Source: Thermoproteus sp. CP80 (lineage in GTDB: Archaea > Thermoproteota > Thermoprotei > Thermoproteales > Thermoproteaceae). Taken from it: a DNA stretch of 64,000 nt. Positions within the stretch are counted from its first letter, which is position 1. Each line of letters starts with the position of its first letter. Shown one piece after another: positions 60,837 to 64,000 of this stretch. Location of the stretch: assembly GCF_002077075.2 (NCBI RefSeq), contig NZ_LCWM02000001.1:6724-70723 (forward strand), in the 5' to 3' direction. The position numbers were made by a program, and so were the translations under genes. The notes under the pieces are model-generated. The model was given only the letters and a program-made list of their open reading frames with translations. It was not told where the DNA came from and did not search any database.

Positions 60837-61526
60837 CTACGAAAAGAAGACGTAGACGGCCGCCCCTATCATGGTTGCCGCCATTATGCGCGTCGCCAAC
60901 AGAGACCTCCCGCACGACACGGAGCGTTGCCCAAGGAAGGCCCCCAGGCCCGCCAAGATTCCCCCCACGATGAGCCTATGCTTCAACGCCACGGAGGACG
61001 CCGCCTCCACCGTCCGCAGTATGGGCGTCAACGCCTCCAGCTCGCCCATGAGGACCCGCGCAACGGCAAAAGACGCCGACGTGCCCAAAAGGGCGTCCGC
61101 AAAACCGACAAGCGCGTTGAGGACCGGCCTAAGCCTGCCGCCCCGGACCCTCCAGCCTCTCCCGAGCAGGAGCTGGACGCCGGTTATGGCGAGGGCCGCC
61201 GCCACGAGGATCCTCAATACGTCCCACGTCAAGAACAGCCAGACGACGACGCCGAGAACTACACCGAGGAGGACCGGAACGCTCTTCATCGTCTCGAAGT
61301 GTATGACGGGACCGCCTACGGTAAGCCTTTGATATAAGAGATTCAGGAAGCCGGAGACGCCGGTGGCCAACGTGAAGCCTAAGACCACCACCGGAGGGGG
61401 TTCGCCGACGGCGAACAGCAACGGGAACACGAAAAGCGTGGAATACGCCGGCTCCTCGACCACGCTCGACAGGACTCCTGCGAGGAAGCCAGCGTACAGC
61501 CACACCATCACGTCGATGTCCACCAT
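60837..61526 (-). CDS. TauE/SafE-family permease-like membrane protein
   Basis: 229 residues from ATG 61526, about 26 nt from a cttttttaac box (the open frame extends further upstream without support). Seven or eight hydrophobic segments in two halves, each with a conserved glycine-rich entry (LYAGFLAGVLSSVVEEPAYS; LNALVGFADALLGTS), as in TauE/SafE anion permeases. Substrate unknown; sulfonate or sulfite transport is known for relatives. Confidence 0.72.
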   Translation of the reverse strand: MVDIDVMVWLYAGFLAGVLSSVVEEPAYSTLFVFPLLFAVGEPPPVVVLGFTLATGVSGFLNLLYQRLTVGGPVIHFETMKSVPVLLGVVLGVVVWLFLTWDVLRILVAAALAITGVQLLLGRGWRVRGGRLRPVLNALVGFADALLGTSASFAVARVLMGELEALTPILRTVEAASSVALKHRLIVGGILAGLGAFLGQRSVSCGRSLLATRIMAATMIGAAVYVFFS

Positions 61527-61771
61527 GCAATCCAGCGGCGCAGGCCCCGTTAAAAAAGTTTTTGGGCGACGACGCCGACGGCTTCTCCGGCATGCGCGAT
61601 CGTGTTCCCCTACGGACAGCCCCGAGGACTTCCGTCGGAGGTTCTGTTGCGGCCTGCTCCGCGATGCCGTGGCGAGGCCGGGCTCCGGCCGCCGCATCGA
61701 CGCGGATCGACCCGGCCTAGGGGCCGGCGGCCCGCGGAGGCCTCATTATATATAATCCCCCTTGGTTCTGC

Positions 61772-62825
61772 GTGTTTTCCGTCGAGGTCCCGCCCGGGCG
61801 TGCGGCCTTGGTCAGAGGACCCGCCGAGGTGGAGTGCGCCGACGGTTGCAGAGTGTTCGGCGGCATCTTCAGGAGGTTCTCTGTGCCTCCGTTCAGGCAG
61901 TATCCCGTGGAGGGGCCCGCGGCCTTCAAGATCGACGGCGGCTCGGCGGCGTTCGTCGAAGGGCCCGCGGTGCCGCAGGACTGGGATCTGCGGCTCGAGG
62001 GCGTCGTGGCGCTGGTCGGCCCGGCCGACTCGGGCAAAAGCAGTTTGTCGACCTATGCTGAACGCCAACGTGGAGGCGGGCGAGGTCTGCGTGATAGACG
62101 CCGACGTGGGCCAGTCCGACGTAGGGCCTCCGGGCTTCGTGTCGTGTGCCTGCTCGCGGAGGCAGGTCCCCCACATATCGGAGCTGGATCCCGCAGACGG
62201 CTACTACGTGGGCTCCGTCAATCTGCAGGGAGTGGAGGAGATGCTGGTGGCTGGCGTCGCGCGGTGCCTCAGGAGGCTGGGGGCGCAGAGGCTCGTCGTG
62301 ATAAACACGCCGGGCTGGACGTCGGGGCGCGGCGTGCAGATGCTCAGAGCCTTGGCCGACGCGGCCGACGCCGCGGTGGTGAACCTGGGCGACCGCGTGT
62401 TGCCGGGCCTGTCGGTGACCAGGCCTAGGTACGTCCTCCCGCGGAGCCCGCAGGACCGCAGAGCCTCGCGAAACCTCTCGTACAGAAGGCACGTGAGGTT
62501 GACCGCCAGGCTGACGGCGCCCGCAGATGCGCTGTCGGTATGTGGCTGGGACGGCGCGCTGTCCTGTCCCTGGGGCAGATACAGGCCCGGGGACGTCGAG
62601 GGGCCGGAGGGCAGGGGACGCGACTACGTCGTCCCCCGGGATTACCTGCGGCACATATTCGCCGGCCTCTACAGAGGGGGCAGGCTCGCGGGATACGGCG
62701 TGGTGGAGAAGATCGGCCGCGAGGGGGTCGAGCTATACGCGTCCACGGAGAACTTCGACGAGATACGTATAGGCAAGATCAGGCTCGACCCAGACGCCCT
62801 GGAGGAGCTGGAGCCGCTCCCTTAA
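61772..62825 (+). pseudogene. Clp1/Grc3-type polynucleotide kinase, frame broken near 62054
   Basis: GTG 61772 lies about 26 nt after tcattatatataat. The first frame encodes an N-terminal beta domain and Walker A VGPADSGKSSLSTY (near residues 82-95). The matching continuation MLNANVEAGEVCVIDADVGQSDVGPPGF lies in the +1 frame from 62055. The two meet at ctatgctg; a TATATG reduced to TATG would explain it. Clp1/Grc3 kinases phosphorylate RNA 5'-OH ends in tRNA/rRNA processing. Either a real frameshift, a programmed +1 shift or a sequencing error. Confidence 0.8.
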
Positions 62826-62845
62826 ATATGGGAAACGTATTCTAC

Positions 62846-63076
62846 ATGCGGCGGTATGAGGTCAAGGGGCCCTGTCCCGAGCTCGGGATGGTGCTGTCCA
62901 GGCTGGCGGTCGAGATCTCCCCGGGCGAAAGCGCCGTGGTGGCCAGCAGATGGCGCTACGTCCTTGAGGATATCAAGAACTCGGCCGGGCTCCTCGGGCT
63001 GGAGGTGGTGTCCGCCGGCGAGGGGCCGGACGGCGTGGAGGTGGTGTTGAGGAGGCCGTCAGAACGTGAGCACTAG
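62846..63076 (+). CDS. TusA/SirA-like sulfur carrier protein
   Basis: 76 residues from ATG 62846, which fits the cttaaata box centred at 62824; ATG 62828 is also in frame. YEVKGPCPELGMVLSRLAVE matches the TusA sulfur-carrier motif, with CPEL in place of the usual CPxP, and the end EDIKNSAGLLGLEVVS follows the family. The Cys carries persulfide sulfur. Its 3' end overlaps the convergent DsrE-like gene. Confidence 0.75.
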   Translation: MRRYEVKGPCPELGMVLSRLAVEISPGESAVVASRWRYVLEDIKNSAGLLGLEVVSAGEGPDGVEVVLRRPSEREH

Positions 63077-63448
63077 GTCGGCGTCTTTGCTGAGGGCGAG
63101 GAAGCTGAGGGCGCCGGCGTACTTGACCCCCTCTATCGGCTCTACGCCGAGCATCTTGGCCACCGGCTCATCGACGTAGACCACGATGCCCATCTTCAAC
63201 GCGTCGCGAGCCAGCTCCTCCAGCGGCTTGGCCCCCAGCCTCTTGAGGCTCCTCGCAACGTACCATCTGGCTAACGCCGGGATTCCGATCAGCCTCGTCC
63301 TCGGCTTGCGCGAAAATATGTATATCCCCAGGCCAGTTGTGAATAGATATACGTCGTAGCCGGCCGACCTGGCCGTTATGGCCACCGTGAGCGCGTGATA
63401 CGCCCTGGCGAGATCGTTGTCAGACAGCAGAAAGACCGCCTTGGGCAC
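63059..63448 (-). CDS. DsrE/F-like protein
   Basis: 129 residues. MPKAVFLLSDNDLARAYHAL, AGYDVYLFTTGLGI, a central basic helix region and MGIVVYVDEPVAKMLG form the DsrE/F flavodoxin-like layout. No Cys is present at the usual active-site position (the protein has none), so it may be a structural rather than catalytic sulfur-relay subunit. It follows rtcB by one base and is convergent with the TusA-like gene. Confidence 0.7.
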   Translation of the reverse strand: MPKAVFLLSDNDLARAYHALTVAITARSAGYDVYLFTTGLGIYIFSRKPRTRLIGIPALARWYVARSLKRLGAKPLEELARDALKMGIVVYVDEPVAKMLGVEPIEGVKYAGALSFLALSKDADLVLTF

Positions 63449-63449
63449 G

Positions 63450-64000
63450 TCAGCCCTTGACGACGCCTATGGGCCTCTGCCTGACGACCTTCTTGGCGAA
63501 GCCGACCTGATGGGCGGTCTCGACGACGAGGTCGACGTTCTTGTAGGCCTCGGGGGCCTCCTCGCTTATGACCTCCGTCTCGGCGCTTCTGACTATTATC
63601 CCTCTCTTCTCCAGCTCGGACCTCACCCTCTGCGGCGGGAAGGACCTTATGGCGGCCTCTCTGCTGAGCATGCGGCCGGCGCCGTGAGGCGCAGTGCCGA
63701 AGGTTATCTTCATCGCGTCGTGGGTGCCCACCAAGATCCAGGAGGCGCTGCCCATGGAGCCCGGTATCAACACGGGCTGCCCCACCTCTCTGTACTTAGC
63801 CGGTATCTCCGGATGGCCCGGCGGGAAGGCGCGGGTGGCGCCCTTGCGGTGAACCCAGACCTTTCTCACGGTCCCCTTGTCGTCCACCTCGTGGCTCTCG
63901 AGCTTGGCTATGTTGTGGGCCACGTCGTAGACTATCTCGAGGCCCACCTTCTCGATGGAGCCGAAGACCCTCCTGAAGGCCTCCCTCACCCAGTGCATGA
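63450..64000 (-). CDS. rtcB: RtcB RNA ligase, C-terminal part (start outside window)
   Basis: About 183 residues are visible; the gene continues past 64000. Conserved elements: DVAHNIAKLE, HRKGATRAFPPG, GSMGSASWILVG and PHGAGRMLSREAA, where the His of HGAGR is the guanylylated residue. RtcB joins 2',3'-cyclic phosphate and 5'-OH ends and is the archaeal tRNA exon ligase. The intron-bearing tRNAs in this window are its natural substrates. Confidence 0.93.
   Translation of the reverse strand, partial: MHWVREAFRRVFGSIEKVGLEIVYDVAHNIAKLESHEVDDKGTVRKVWVHRKGATRAFPPGHPEIPAKYREVGQPVLIPGSMGSASWILVGTHDAMKITFGTAPHGAGRMLSREAAIRSFPPQRVRSELEKRGIIVRSAETEVISEEAPEAYKNVDLVVETAHQVGFAKKVVRQRPIGVVKG

Noticed and set aside
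1-64000. CRISPR arrays or cas genes
   Set aside because: No regularly spaced direct repeats and no Cas protein motifs were seen.

Overview
The window comes from a hyperthermophilic crenarchaeon of the order Thermoproteales, most like Thermoproteus or Pyrobaculum. The evidence is a GC-rich chromosome with sharp AT-rich islands, genes packed in short operons with 4-base ATGA start/stop overlaps, many leaderless genes (ATG or GTG about 22-26 nt downstream of a TATA box), a Cren7 chromatin protein, a PaRep2-type repeat-family protein, tRNA genes with several introns outside the usual place, and crotonyl-CoA hydratase/3-hydroxybutyryl-CoA dehydrogenase next to a thiolase. There is no rRNA and no CRISPR array.

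Layout. 1-9.4 kb: a TnpB gene cut by the left edge, a membrane protease, an M1 aminopeptidase with a HEAT tail, a PhoH-KH ATPase, a prepilin peptidase, a phosphoglucose/phosphomannose isomerase and an XPB-like helicase. 9.4-13 kb: AT-rich DNA with three tiny membrane ORFs, then ferredoxin, Sir2, and a five-gene coupled operon of mostly unknown small proteins ending in DUF309. 13-25.5 kb: a PUA/PAPS-reductase/ferredoxin fusion, a sugar nucleotidyltransferase, GluRS, an adenylate kinase-like protein, AsnRS, Sua5, a methyltransferase, PRPP synthetase and a histone-deacetylase-family enzyme. 25.6-28.5 kb: the archaeal riboflavin operon (creatininase-family ArfB, ArfA, ArfC, RibB). 28.5-33.4 kb: an Fe-S cluster protein, a 2-hydroxyacid dehydrogenase, TrmO, a DUF4382 protein, a LysE-type exporter, a Nudix hydrolase and a two-domain RecA/KaiC-like ATPase.

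33.4-34.7 kb is a non-coding block between a tRNA-Asp gene with three introns (+ strand) and a tRNA-Glu gene with two introns (- strand), with over 900 bases of hairpin-rich DNA between them. 34.7-46 kb is a CoA-metabolism region: aIF2-beta, thiolase, hydroxybutyryl-CoA dehydrogenase/crotonase, two acyl-CoA synthetases, an aldo-keto reductase, and a divergent acyl-CoA dehydrogenase-thiolase-DUF35 operon. The thiolase and fusion enzyme can carry out the last steps of the dicarboxylate/4-hydroxybutyrate cycle (crotonyl-CoA to two acetyl-CoA). A MetE-like protein follows.

47.2-53.6 kb is an accessory segment: a short protein built only of TFB-like cyclin repeats, a large PaRep2b-type protein with a damaged 5' end, a second PaRep2-type module, and a PriS-like primase. 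A 48-bp piece of the primase gene is repeated in inverted orientation at the end of the PaRep2 module. 53.6-64 kb: MarC, Cren7 (58 aa), cytochrome bd oxidase, a coupled pair of MutS-like ATPases, a TauE-like permease, a Clp1/Grc3-type RNA kinase gene broken by a frameshift, TusA-like and DsrE-like sulfur carriers, and the 3' part of rtcB. RtcB is the ligase expected to join exons after the tRNA introns seen here are cut.
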